Shown: positions 53,407 to 62,009 of the stretch, piece after piece | Layout of the letters: each line of letters begins with the position of its first letter | Position numbering within the stretch: the stretch's first letter is position 1 | Source: UBA1930 sp943371535 | GTDB taxonomy: Bacteria; Bacteroidota; Bacteroidia; Chitinophagales; Chitinophagaceae | Direction: 5' to 3' | Length of the DNA stretch: 64,000 bases | NCBI GenBank assembly: GCA_943371535.1 | Contig: CALRVE020000008.1 | Coordinates: 1 to 64,000 of the forward strand | Made by a program: the position numbers and the translations under genes | Notes under the pieces: model-generated | Seen by the model: the letters and a program-made list of their open reading frames with translations, nothing else | Told to the model about the DNA's origin: nothing | Database searches by the model: none

Positions 53407-54382
53407 GCTGTAATGTAAATGTAGCTGTAAAAATACTGCCTTGTGGTAAATTATCTGTCACAGAAATGTAGCCATTGTGATCTTGCACAATTTTTTTGCA
53501 TAAGTATAAACCAAGCCCTGTGCCCTTTGCAGCTCTTGTATTTTCATTGCCTGTTCTATAAAATTTTTCAAATATTTTTTTCTTCTCTTCATTGGCTATG
53601 CCAAAACCTTCATCAATTATTTGTATTACGGCTTGTTTTTTTTGTTGTGTTAGTTGAATAGTAATTGCTGCTGTTTTGGGTGAATATTTTAAAGCATTTT
53701 CAATTAAATTATTCAACAGCATTTGAAGTAATAAATATTCGCCAATAATATAAATGGCTTCTTGAATATTAACATGAAATGTTCTTTGCGGAAAACGATT
53801 CATACAACTTTCTACACATCCTTCCATTAAATCGCTTAAATTAATTTCTTGCTTCGTACTTTTATAAGCTCCACCATCTAGCTGTGCTGCCAATAAAATA
53901 TTATTGCATAAAGTATTTAATCTGTTGGCTTCTTGTAAAGTATTGCCAATTAGCTTTTGCTGCTTTTCTTCTTCTAGCTTTCGCTTTTGTAAAGTTTCTA
54001 AATTTAATTGTGTAATAGCAATTGGAGTTTTTAATTCGTGGGTTACAGCCATCATAAAATTTTGTTGCTGTGCCGATAATCTTATTTGCCTTCTTGCAGC
54101 CCTATACACAAAAACTGCACCTACTAAAATGAGTGCTAAAAAAGTAGTGCCTTCGCCAATATATTGTGCTACTTTTCTTTGCTGAAGATTGTTAATGGTT
54201 TCTACTTTTTGAATATACTGTGGATCGTCTTTATTAATTTCGGCTAAACGCATTGCAGCCATATCGTTGTTTTGATGATTAAGGGCTACAAACCACCAAA
54301 CCAAAGCTGCAATCATGTACAGCAGTAAGAACCAATATACAATGGTAATTAGTAGAAATTTCTTTTTTACAGCACCTATCAT
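53399..54382 (-). CDS. Two-component sensor histidine kinase
   Basis: A 327-residue kinase with two membrane helices (about residues 10-32 and 78-95) and a small periplasmic loop (~45 residues). The HisKA box is VTHELKTPIAITQLNLETL, N box NLIENALKYSP, G1 DEGFGIAN, F box FEKFYRTG, G2 GTGLGLYLC. It overlaps gldH by 4 bp (ATGA) and the response regulator by 8 bp. The short sensor loop gives no hint of the ligand. Confidence 0.94.
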   Translation of the reverse strand: MIGAVKKKFLLITIVYWFLLLYMIAALVWWFVALNHQNNDMAAMRLAEINKDDPQYIQKVETINNLQQRKVAQYIGEGTTFLALILVGAVFVYRAARRQIRLSAQQQNFMMAVTHELKTPIAITQLNLETLQKRKLEEEKQQKLIGNTLQEANRLNTLCNNILLAAQLDGGAYKSTKQEINLSDLMEGCVESCMNRFPQRTFHVNIQEAIYIIGEYLLLQMLLNNLIENALKYSPKTAAITIQLTQQKKQAVIQIIDEGFGIANEEKKKIFEKFYRTGNENTRAAKGTGLGLYLCKKIVQDHNGYISVTDNLPQGSIFTATFTLQHE

Positions 54383-54834
54383 GATTTTGCTTTTTCAACC
54401 CTAATACCTGCTTGCATAATATATTGCAACGGCTCTTCTCTCATTGCATGTTTTACAGTAAACTTATAAGTACCTTTTTTTAATTTTCCCGGAGCAGGGT
54501 TAAAGTTGATTCTATGTTCTACAATATCGCTCATATTGTTGCCTAGCCATTTGGTATTATCGGATAAAGTGAAATCTCTTTTTATTTGAAGTGTAGTATC
54601 AGGTGCAATAACATCTATATCTAACCAAATGTTTTTGTAGCGATAAGCATCTTCATGACGCAATACCACAAACATGTTGTATAACGAGTTGGTATCACTT
54701 ATCTCAAAACTAAAGGTTCCGACTTCATTGCTTTTCCACTCGTGATTAGGAAAAGTTTTGGTTTGCTCGTACACTCCTAAAGTAGTACAAGAAGCCACAA
54801 AAAAAAGTACCATTAAATAACTAATATGCTTCAC
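54379..54834 (-). CDS. gldH: Gliding motility lipoprotein GldH
   Basis: A 151-residue lipoprotein; the lipobox is LMVLFFVASC. The family text FPNHEWKSNEVGTFSFEISDT (in part) and the end PLQYIMQAGIRVEK identify GldH. In Flavobacterium GldH is needed for gliding (family knowledge). It is transcribed from yicC towards the two-component genes, overlapping the kinase by 4 bp. Confidence 0.9.
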   Translation of the reverse strand: MKHISYLMVLFFVASCTTLGVYEQTKTFPNHEWKSNEVGTFSFEISDTNSLYNMFVVLRHEDAYRYKNIWLDIDVIAPDTTLQIKRDFTLSDNTKWLGNNMSDIVEHRINFNPAPGKLKKGTYKFTVKHAMREEPLQYIMQAGIRVEKAKS

Positions 54835-54870
54835 ACAACTAAGTTTTATTTAAAATTATATGATGAATTT

Positions 54871-55746
54871 TTATAGAACGTTTAATACTTGTTCTTTCAT
54901 TTTTTCTAACTCGTCTTTCATTAATACTACACATTTTTGAATATCTGCATTATTGGCTTTGCTGCCAGTTGTATTAATTTCTCTGCCAAATTCTTGCAGT
55001 ATAAATGATAATTTTTTGCCTTTACTTTTACCTTTTTCGGCTAAGATGGTTCTAAAATAATCGCAATGATTTTTTAAACGAACCTGCTCTTCGCTAATAT
55101 CTATTTTTTCTATATAATAAATTAACTCTTGCTCTAAACGGTTGGGGTCATAGTTTTCTTTACCTACATGTTCGGTAAGTACTTTTTGTAAGCCTTCTTT
55201 AATTTTATCTCTGCGTAATGGGGCAAGGTCTTTTATTAAACTTTGTTGTTCTTCAATATTAGCAAGTCTTTGCAACATATCGGCTTCAGAGCTTTTGCCT
55301 TCATCTTTTCTATGTTCATTCAAATCAAAAATGGCACTATCTAATAATTTACTAAAATCCTTCCATTCATTTTCTTTCAACATTTCTGTTGAATTTACAA
55401 CCACTTCAGGTAAACGTAAAACAGCAGCAAGCAATTGATTTACATCGGCATTTAATTCTTTAGCAACTTCTGAAACGCTGCTGTAATAAGCCTTTAGTAA
55501 ATCTGTATTAATGGTTACTGGTTTACTTGCACCATTTTGTTTAATATTTATAATACACTCAACACTACCTCTTTCTAAACCTTCATTTAATTGATTTCTT
55601 ACTTCAAACTCGTAAGGTTTTAATAGTGCTGGCAGAAATAATCTTAGATCGAATTGTTTTCCATTTAAAGACTTTATTTCTATTAAAAAAGTTTTATCGC
55701 CAATGGTTTGCTCTGCCCTACCATAACCAGTCATTGAATACAACAT
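54871..55746 (-). CDS. YicC/YloC-family endoribonuclease
   Basis: A 291-residue protein beginning LYSMTGYGRAEQ, the conserved start of the YicC family, with the C-terminal signature FILQEFGREINTTGSKANNA. YicC proteins are endoribonucleases that act on small RNA and mRNA (family knowledge). It lies 36 bp upstream of gldH. Confidence 0.93.
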   Translation of the reverse strand: MLYSMTGYGRAEQTIGDKTFLIEIKSLNGKQFDLRLFLPALLKPYEFEVRNQLNEGLERGSVECIINIKQNGASKPVTINTDLLKAYYSSVSEVAKELNADVNQLLAAVLRLPEVVVNSTEMLKENEWKDFSKLLDSAIFDLNEHRKDEGKSSEADMLQRLANIEEQQSLIKDLAPLRRDKIKEGLQKVLTEHVGKENYDPNRLEQELIYYIEKIDISEEQVRLKNHCDYFRTILAEKGKSKGKKLSFILQEFGREINTTGSKANNADIQKCVVLMKDELEKMKEQVLNVL

Positions 55747-55828
55747 AGTGAAAATTAAAAAATGAATAGTGAGTATAAATAATTAAAGCATGTAAAAGTA
55801 ACTTAAAAACGGTTAGTATATAAAACAA

Positions 55829-55852
55829 AACCCCACCATTTATGGTGGGGTT
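55829..55852 (-). terminator. Terminator of the sus-like operon
   Basis: AACCCCACCAT pairs with ATGGTGGGGTT around TT, and T residues follow on the minus strand. It lies 35 bp after the stop of the susE-like gene. Confidence 0.9.
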
Positions 55853-55886
55853 AAAATAGAACCCTTCAATTATTAAACGAAAAACT

Positions 55887-57347
55887 CTAGAGTTTGGTGA
55901 GTAAATAAGTACCACGTTCAAAGTCTACTTCAATTTTATACCTTCCAGCTTGAGCCGCAGTTGGAGCTCCAGAAAAGTCTGAGCCGTCCCAAACAACGTT
56001 ACCAGTTGTAAAGTTTCCTCTAGCACCCCATTTTTGACTCCAATCGCCAGGATTAGGAATTAATAAATATCCACCGTTGCCTGTTGTAATTTGTGAAACA
56101 GTATATTCAAACTTAAAGTTTGTTGTATTTGGAACAATAGAAAATATTTGTGGATTATTGGGTGCATTATTCCAACCTTGTGGAGTAGCACCACCCACAA
56201 GTGCTAATGTTGTTGAAATAGGTCTTATTGCACCAGATGGTTTTAATCTATCTGCATACACGGTTACTGGATTTGTTTTACCATCCCAAATAGCTGCTTG
56301 ATCTATGCCATAAGCATTAATTACATTATTTGCTGCATCGGTTTTATAAATCAAATACCTAACACCTGCTTCTCTTGGAATAGATGCAGCATATTTATTT
56401 GGATTTGAAGCAAAAGGAGTTAATACAATTTTATCAGTTGCAAAATTTCCTCCTTTTTTCATAACAAACCAATTGCCACCAGCCAAATTTGCATTTACAT
56501 CAACTACAACAGTTAGCTTACCAGTTTGTATTGCAGCTGCTGGAATTACATCGGGTCTTGGAGCAATAACAACTCTATCCATCCAATTTTCTACTAAAAT
56601 ATTTTGTGTTTGTTGACCATTCCAAACAAAGTTTCCAATATCAGCTCCATTTCCATCTTGAACTCTTTTATTCCAATCCCCTCTTGTAAACTTAAATTCT
56701 GCACCACTTTGTAAGTTAACAGCAATATAATAACACTGAGAACCTGGAACTCTTGTTAATTTAAATGCTGCATTTCCTCCTCCACTCCAATCTCCACCAC
56801 CATTGGCAGTTTCAAAGTTTCCGGTAATAAAAACATCATCATTTCCAGTATTTGCAGGTGCTGTAACTCTTATCCATGCAGTTCTACCCGCTGGCAAAGG
56901 CAGTTCTGGAAAAGCACACGAAGCAGGTTGTGGTGTTTGAGCATTTAATATATTAACCGTAAAAGATTTTTTACTTTGCGTACCTGCACCATACAATATT
57001 AAATCTATTGTATACAAACCACTTGGAGCTACAGATGGTAGAGGAAAAGGTAAAGAAATAGTTGCTCCACTAATACTATTTTGAGTTAGTTGCTTAACAA
57101 CATTTTTTGTTACTAAGCTTGTTGAATTGAAAGGATAAATGTAAGCACCAACACTATCTGGCACACCACCATCACCATATTCAAAACTTAATGGGATATT
57201 AGGAGAAGTATTTGACAACTGAATTAAATCGTACTCCATTAATTTTTGTTCAGTTAAAAAATTCACTCCATCATTTTTTTTACAACTCAAAATCAATGTT
57301 ACAAGAGTAACAATTAGTAGCATTTTGGATGTGATTAATTTTTTCAT
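55887..57347 (-). CDS. SusE/SusF-like outer-membrane lipoprotein
   Basis: A 486-residue lipoprotein; the lipobox is LVTLILSC followed by KKND. The N-terminal ~130 residues are an Ig-like domain, then three beta-rich starch-binding-like modules that share the pattern W-x(n)-W (TAWIRVTAPANTGNDDVFI, GGDWSGGGNAAFKL, then KLTVVVDVNANLAGGNWFV, then WGARGNFTTGNVVWDG). The third ends in the family text YKIEVDFERGTYLL. It probably holds alpha-glucan on the cell surface for the SusCD transporter encoded upstream. Confidence 0.85.
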   Translation of the reverse strand: MKKLITSKMLLIVTLVTLILSCKKNDGVNFLTEQKLMEYDLIQLSNTSPNIPLSFEYGDGGVPDSVGAYIYPFNSTSLVTKNVVKQLTQNSISGATISLPFPLPSVAPSGLYTIDLILYGAGTQSKKSFTVNILNAQTPQPASCAFPELPLPAGRTAWIRVTAPANTGNDDVFITGNFETANGGGDWSGGGNAAFKLTRVPGSQCYYIAVNLQSGAEFKFTRGDWNKRVQDGNGADIGNFVWNGQQTQNILVENWMDRVVIAPRPDVIPAAAIQTGKLTVVVDVNANLAGGNWFVMKKGGNFATDKIVLTPFASNPNKYAASIPREAGVRYLIYKTDAANNVINAYGIDQAAIWDGKTNPVTVYADRLKPSGAIRPISTTLALVGGATPQGWNNAPNNPQIFSIVPNTTNFKFEYTVSQITTGNGGYLLIPNPGDWSQKWGARGNFTTGNVVWDGSDFSGAPTAAQAGRYKIEVDFERGTYLLTKL

Positions 57348-57374
57348 AATGTATAATTTTAAATTGTATTTGTA

Positions 57375-58844
57375 TTAATACCCAGGATTTTGAACCAATA
57401 GTGGATTAGTTGCTAATGCACTTGTTGGAATTGGGAAAATATTTCTTGTTGTTCCGCCTGGAGAAGCTGCTTTAAAATCATGTGCTTGTAAAAAGGTTCC
57501 AAATCTTATCATATCTTGTCTTCTATGACCTTCCCAACAAAGCTCTCTACCTCTTTCATCATAAATATCGGTAAGAGATGGGTTTGATGTTCCAGGTGTT
57601 AAACCTGCTCTAGACCTTACTTGATCATATAAAGTTTTAGCAGTACTTGCAGAGCCATTACTTCTTAATACAGCTTCAGCTTTGGTTAACAAAACATCAG
57701 AATATCTAAAAATTGGAAAATCATTTGAGGCAGAACCATTACCTGCTAGAGGTAAAACTGGTAAATATTTACTATTTCTTGCACCATCAAATAATCCAGC
57801 CGATGTTAATGAACTAATGTTTAAGTTGTAAGAAATGCTACCTGGTTGAGGGCCAACTAACCACTGAGCTTTTCTAGCATCGCTATTAGAATATTTGTTT
57901 ACAAAATCTTGGTGGGCTGTAGCTCCATTCCAAGTATCAATTCCAAATAATGCTTGACCGTGTTGACCCGCCAAACTTCTAATTCCAATTATATTTCTTG
58001 GTGCAGTATTAGAATTAATAAAAATTGCTAATAATGTTTCTCTTGAATCACATTTATCACCAAATGCGTTAAAATAGTTTGGAACTAAAGAAAAGCCTCC
58101 ATTGTTAATAACACTATCACATGCTGCTATACATTCATTCCATTTTGGAGTTCCAGTATATACCTGAGCATTTATATACAATTTAGCCATCATTGCAAAG
58201 CCAGCCCATTTGTTAAATCTACCATATAACTCACCATCTTTTGTAGTAGATAGAAGTTTTACATTGTCTTTCAATTCTTGTTCTACAAAATTGAAAACAG
58301 TTTGACGATTTACTTGAGGTATTTTATCAGGCGTTAAATCATTAGTGGTGTAAAATGGTATATTACCCCAACCATCCATTAACATGTAATAAAAGTAAGC
58401 TCTTAATACTTTTGCTTCTGCAATTCTAGATGGATCTGCATTTGCTTGAGTTAATAAACGTACAGCTAAGTTAGATTTAGTAACTGCACGGTATAACCAA
58501 TTCCAAGTATTACCAATAAACTCTTGGCTTGGACCCCACTGATGGAGGTACATTTGACGCCAAATACCATTATCGTCCCAAGCACCATTATCTCTTGTAG
58601 GTAACATTAATTCATCTGTATTGGTTTCGTTCATGTCAAACCAGCCTCTATCAGCACCAGCTATCCCTTTACCGCCCCAATCACCTCTCATTTCTCCATA
58701 TAAATCGGCCAAAGCTGAATTTATACCTACAGGTGTAGCATAAAAGTCAGATGCCACCTGTTGATCGTAAACGCCTTCATCTAACTTGGTACAGCCTGAT
58801 AAAATAGCTGTTATGGCAAGTAGTGAAAAAAGTATTTTTTTCAT
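57375..58844 (-). CDS. SusD/RagB-like nutrient-binding lipoprotein
   Basis: A 489-residue lipoprotein; the lipobox is LAITAILSGC. It has the SusD family layout: N-terminal TPR region (LRAYFYYMLMDGWGNIPF, a family signature), then KADL-like FRYSDVLLTKAEAVLRSNG, and the end motif RGRELCWEGHRRQDMIRFG. It binds glycan at the cell surface and sits as a lid on the SusC barrel. It is 19 bp downstream of susC. Confidence 0.95.
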   Translation of the reverse strand: MKKILFSLLAITAILSGCTKLDEGVYDQQVASDFYATPVGINSALADLYGEMRGDWGGKGIAGADRGWFDMNETNTDELMLPTRDNGAWDDNGIWRQMYLHQWGPSQEFIGNTWNWLYRAVTKSNLAVRLLTQANADPSRIAEAKVLRAYFYYMLMDGWGNIPFYTTNDLTPDKIPQVNRQTVFNFVEQELKDNVKLLSTTKDGELYGRFNKWAGFAMMAKLYINAQVYTGTPKWNECIAACDSVINNGGFSLVPNYFNAFGDKCDSRETLLAIFINSNTAPRNIIGIRSLAGQHGQALFGIDTWNGATAHQDFVNKYSNSDARKAQWLVGPQPGSISYNLNISSLTSAGLFDGARNSKYLPVLPLAGNGSASNDFPIFRYSDVLLTKAEAVLRSNGSASTAKTLYDQVRSRAGLTPGTSNPSLTDIYDERGRELCWEGHRRQDMIRFGTFLQAHDFKAASPGGTTRNIFPIPTSALATNPLLVQNPGY

Positions 58845-58863
58845 AATTCTTATCTTTTTAAAA

Positions 58864-61800
58864 TTATTTTAAATTAACATTAACCCCAAAAGCAATATTT
58901 CTTGTTCTAGGGAAAGTACCAAAATCTATACCTGAGCCAGAACCACCATCTAATCTTAATTCCGGGTCTGGACCAGTATATTTAGTAATTACAAATAAAT
59001 TTTGTGCAGTAATTGAAAATCTTAAACTGCTTATATATTTTGCTTTTGTATTAACACGATAACCAATAGTAAGGTTTTCTAATCTTGTCCATGAACCATC
59101 TTCTAACCAATAATCACTTGTAACTGTTACATTATTAAAGTTATCGGCTGTTGCTGTTTTAAGTACATTTTGTTGACCAATTTGGCTCAATGAACTCATG
59201 CCAGCTCTAAAAGCATTATAAATTTTATGTCCATAAGCTCCTCTTATTACCATACTAGCGTCAAAGTTTTTGTAAGACATACTAGGCGTAAAACCTATAG
59301 TAAATTTAGGAAGCATTTGACCTGAAGCTACTCTGTCTGGACTTCTATCTCCAATATCACCAGATGTAGGCGTAAGAGGTGTTAATCCATTTTTATTTAC
59401 ATCATCTATTATTTGATTGCCATAAGCATCAACACCAACATGACGGTAAACTAAGAAAGTACCAATACTAGAACCTTTTATTAAATAAGAAATTCCATTA
59501 TCAGATGAGGCAACACCTGTTGTACCGCCTGCACCCCAACGAATTGAATCGGTATTTAATGGAATACCATTATAGGTACCACTTAACTCTTTTACAATAT
59601 TTTGTAAAGCGGTAAAGTTTCCTCCAATATTAACAGTTAAATCCTTAGTTCTAACTATTTGATAATTTAAAGCAACCTCTATACCAGAATTTCTGATTGT
59701 TCCAATATTTGCAAAAATTGTAGGTGCAGGAAAGGGTGGTTGAGGCACGTTATAAGAAAATAATAAGTCTCTTGTATTTCCAACAAAATAATCAACCGAT
59801 CCTGTAAGTCTTCTTTTGAACATACTAAAATCTAAACCAATATTGGTTTGTTGTTTAGTTTCCCATTTTAAATCTGGATTTGCATTTTGGTTAATAGCAA
59901 ATACAGGTATTAAATTTCCTAAGAAAAATGCTGAACCACTTTGGGTAGCTAATTCAACAGAATTCAATGGGCCTAAACCTCCTTGGTTACCAGTAATACC
60001 ATAACCTAAACGAATATTTAAATCATCGAACATGGTTACATTCTCCATGAACTTTTCTTTACTAATTCTCCAAGATGCACTAATTGCAGGGAAGTTTGCC
60101 CATTTATTATTTACACCAAATACAGATGCACCATCTCTACGAACAGATGCAGTTACAGCATATTTACCTTTGTAAGAGTAATTTGCTCTTACTAAGAAAG
60201 AAGCTAAAGTTCTATCATTTTTATATGAACCTACATCTCCAGATCTTGCTCTTGTTATGTCTGAAGCAGATAAGTTATTAAAAGAGGTAATATCATTTAA
60301 AAAACCTCTACCACTAGCGTTAACTCCTTCAAATATTGCTTTTTGCCACTCATAAACAAAATCTGCATTAAAATTGTGATCTCCTACAGATTTTTTATAG
60401 TTTAAAATAATATTTGTTAACTTCTCATCTCTATAATTTGTACCACGAGAAGCTAATCCATTATCGGTTATTGCAGCCGACATTGTTGTTCTTGGAGCTG
60501 CATAAAAACCATTGATATCACTTCTTTTATTCCAGCTACCAAACCAACTTGCTGTTAAATTTTTTGTAATTGCAAGGTCGGCACGTAAACTACCAAAAAG
60601 CGTTGTTTGATTTCTACCATCGATAATTTCATTTGCTCTTGCATATGGATTTAAGTAACTAAATACATTGTTATCTATAAAATATGGGCCTCTTCTATCT
60701 AAAGGGTCTGGATTGGTTTTATAGATAGGATCTGTTGGTCTGGCTCTTAAAGCAGGGCCTAAAACATTTCCAGCATTATTCCATACATTATTTAAAACAG
60801 AGAAATTTACATTACCGCTAATTGTCAACTTATCGTCAAACGATTTTTGAGTAAACTGAAATCTACCAATATAATTATCAAAAGCAGACTTTGTAATTAC
60901 ACCTTGCTGTAAAATAGCTGTAACAGAAGCTCTATAGTTTAATGTAGCAGTGCCGCCACCAAAGGCCAAATTATGGTTTTGTGTATTTCCTGTTCTTGTA
61001 ACTTGATTTACCCAATCTGTATTTCCTGCATAATCTATTGTAGACATATTTAGACCTCTAGAAGTAGCAGTAGCTCTCCAATCAGAAGCATTTAAAACCT
61101 CATACATTTTAGGGATGCTTTCTGTTGCATAAGCACCACTATATTCAACAAAAGTTTGTCCAGCTTTTGCTCTTTTTGTAGTAACTAAAAGAACACCAGC
61201 CGCTCCTCGGCTACCATAAATTGCAGTAGCAGATGCATCTTTCAAAATCTCAATACTTTCAATTTCATTAGGAGAAAGTTGATTTAATAAATCTGTTCCA
61301 CCTTGAATTCCATCTACCACAACTAGAGGGTCATTTCCGCCACTTAAGCTTGTTATACCTCTAATTCTAATACTTGGTGCAACACCTGGTTCGTTACCAA
61401 CTTGTGTAATTTGAACCCCCGCAGCTTTACCAGCAATCTGCTGTAAAGGATTGGTTGCAGGACCAGGATTTAAATCTTTCTCACTAATTTTTGTTATAGC
61501 AGCAGAAACGTCTCTTTTTCTTTGCGTACCATAACCTACTACTACTACCTCGTTGAGGCTACCACTAGATGCTTCTAGTTTTACATTCACTACATCGCCA
61601 GTAACGGCAACTTCTTTTTCGGTAAAGCCACTGTAAGAAACAACCAATACAGTTGTTGTTGCAGGAACTTTAATTTTAAATACACCATCGTTACCGGTTT
61701 GTGTAACAATATTGGTGCCTTTTGCTTTAACAGTTGCACCTGGTAAGGCACTTCCGTCTTTAGCATCTGTTACCGTTCCGGTAACTACTTTGTCTTGTGC

Positions 61801-61866
61801 TGCTGCTGGTATGCAAAATGCAACCATTACCACCATTAGTGCAACAAGCATTCGTTTCAGGTTCAT
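58864..61866 (-). CDS. SusC-like TonB-dependent transporter
   Basis: A 1000-residue outer-membrane receptor. After the signal peptide (LVALMVVMVAFCIPAAAQ) comes the carboxypeptidase-like N-terminal extension (VVTGTVTDAKDGSALPGATV), then the SusC plug (VVVVGYGTQRKRDVSAAIT, IRIRGITSLSGGNDPLVVVDG), and the beta barrel ending in FPRTRNIAFGVNVNLK. It imports glycan oligomers with energy from TonB. It is downstream of the GH13 gene. Confidence 0.96.
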   Translation of the reverse strand: MNLKRMLVALMVVMVAFCIPAAAQDKVVTGTVTDAKDGSALPGATVKAKGTNIVTQTGNDGVFKIKVPATTTVLVVSYSGFTEKEVAVTGDVVNVKLEASSGSLNEVVVVGYGTQRKRDVSAAITKISEKDLNPGPATNPLQQIAGKAAGVQITQVGNEPGVAPSIRIRGITSLSGGNDPLVVVDGIQGGTDLLNQLSPNEIESIEILKDASATAIYGSRGAAGVLLVTTKRAKAGQTFVEYSGAYATESIPKMYEVLNASDWRATATSRGLNMSTIDYAGNTDWVNQVTRTGNTQNHNLAFGGGTATLNYRASVTAILQQGVITKSAFDNYIGRFQFTQKSFDDKLTISGNVNFSVLNNVWNNAGNVLGPALRARPTDPIYKTNPDPLDRRGPYFIDNNVFSYLNPYARANEIIDGRNQTTLFGSLRADLAITKNLTASWFGSWNKRSDINGFYAAPRTTMSAAITDNGLASRGTNYRDEKLTNIILNYKKSVGDHNFNADFVYEWQKAIFEGVNASGRGFLNDITSFNNLSASDITRARSGDVGSYKNDRTLASFLVRANYSYKGKYAVTASVRRDGASVFGVNNKWANFPAISASWRISKEKFMENVTMFDDLNIRLGYGITGNQGGLGPLNSVELATQSGSAFFLGNLIPVFAINQNANPDLKWETKQQTNIGLDFSMFKRRLTGSVDYFVGNTRDLLFSYNVPQPPFPAPTIFANIGTIRNSGIEVALNYQIVRTKDLTVNIGGNFTALQNIVKELSGTYNGIPLNTDSIRWGAGGTTGVASSDNGISYLIKGSSIGTFLVYRHVGVDAYGNQIIDDVNKNGLTPLTPTSGDIGDRSPDRVASGQMLPKFTIGFTPSMSYKNFDASMVIRGAYGHKIYNAFRAGMSSLSQIGQQNVLKTATADNFNNVTVTSDYWLEDGSWTRLENLTIGYRVNTKAKYISSLRFSITAQNLFVITKYTGPDPELRLDGGSGSGIDFGTFPRTRNIAFGVNVNLK

Positions 61867-62009
61867 AATTGAAGGTTTTCTGGTTTAAATGAAAATGTTG
61901 ATTAGTGTTTAGGGTATTCAGCTATTGGCTGAAAGCTTTTTTTCAATCGTTTTTATTTTTGTGCAAGTATCTTATACAGACAAATGTTAGTTTGTATTCG
62001 ATGCTTACT
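61867..62009. other. Leader region of the susC-like gene
   Basis: 143 bp between the GH13 stop and the susC start. A hairpin TTCAGC / GCTGAA lies at about 61917-61933; a T run follows it only on the plus strand, so as a terminator it would face the wrong way for GH13. I see no convincing promoter. Confidence 0.35.

Noticed and set aside
61917..61940. Terminator after the GH13 gene
   Set aside because: The T run follows the hairpin only on the plus strand, whereas the GH13 and susC genes are on the minus strand.
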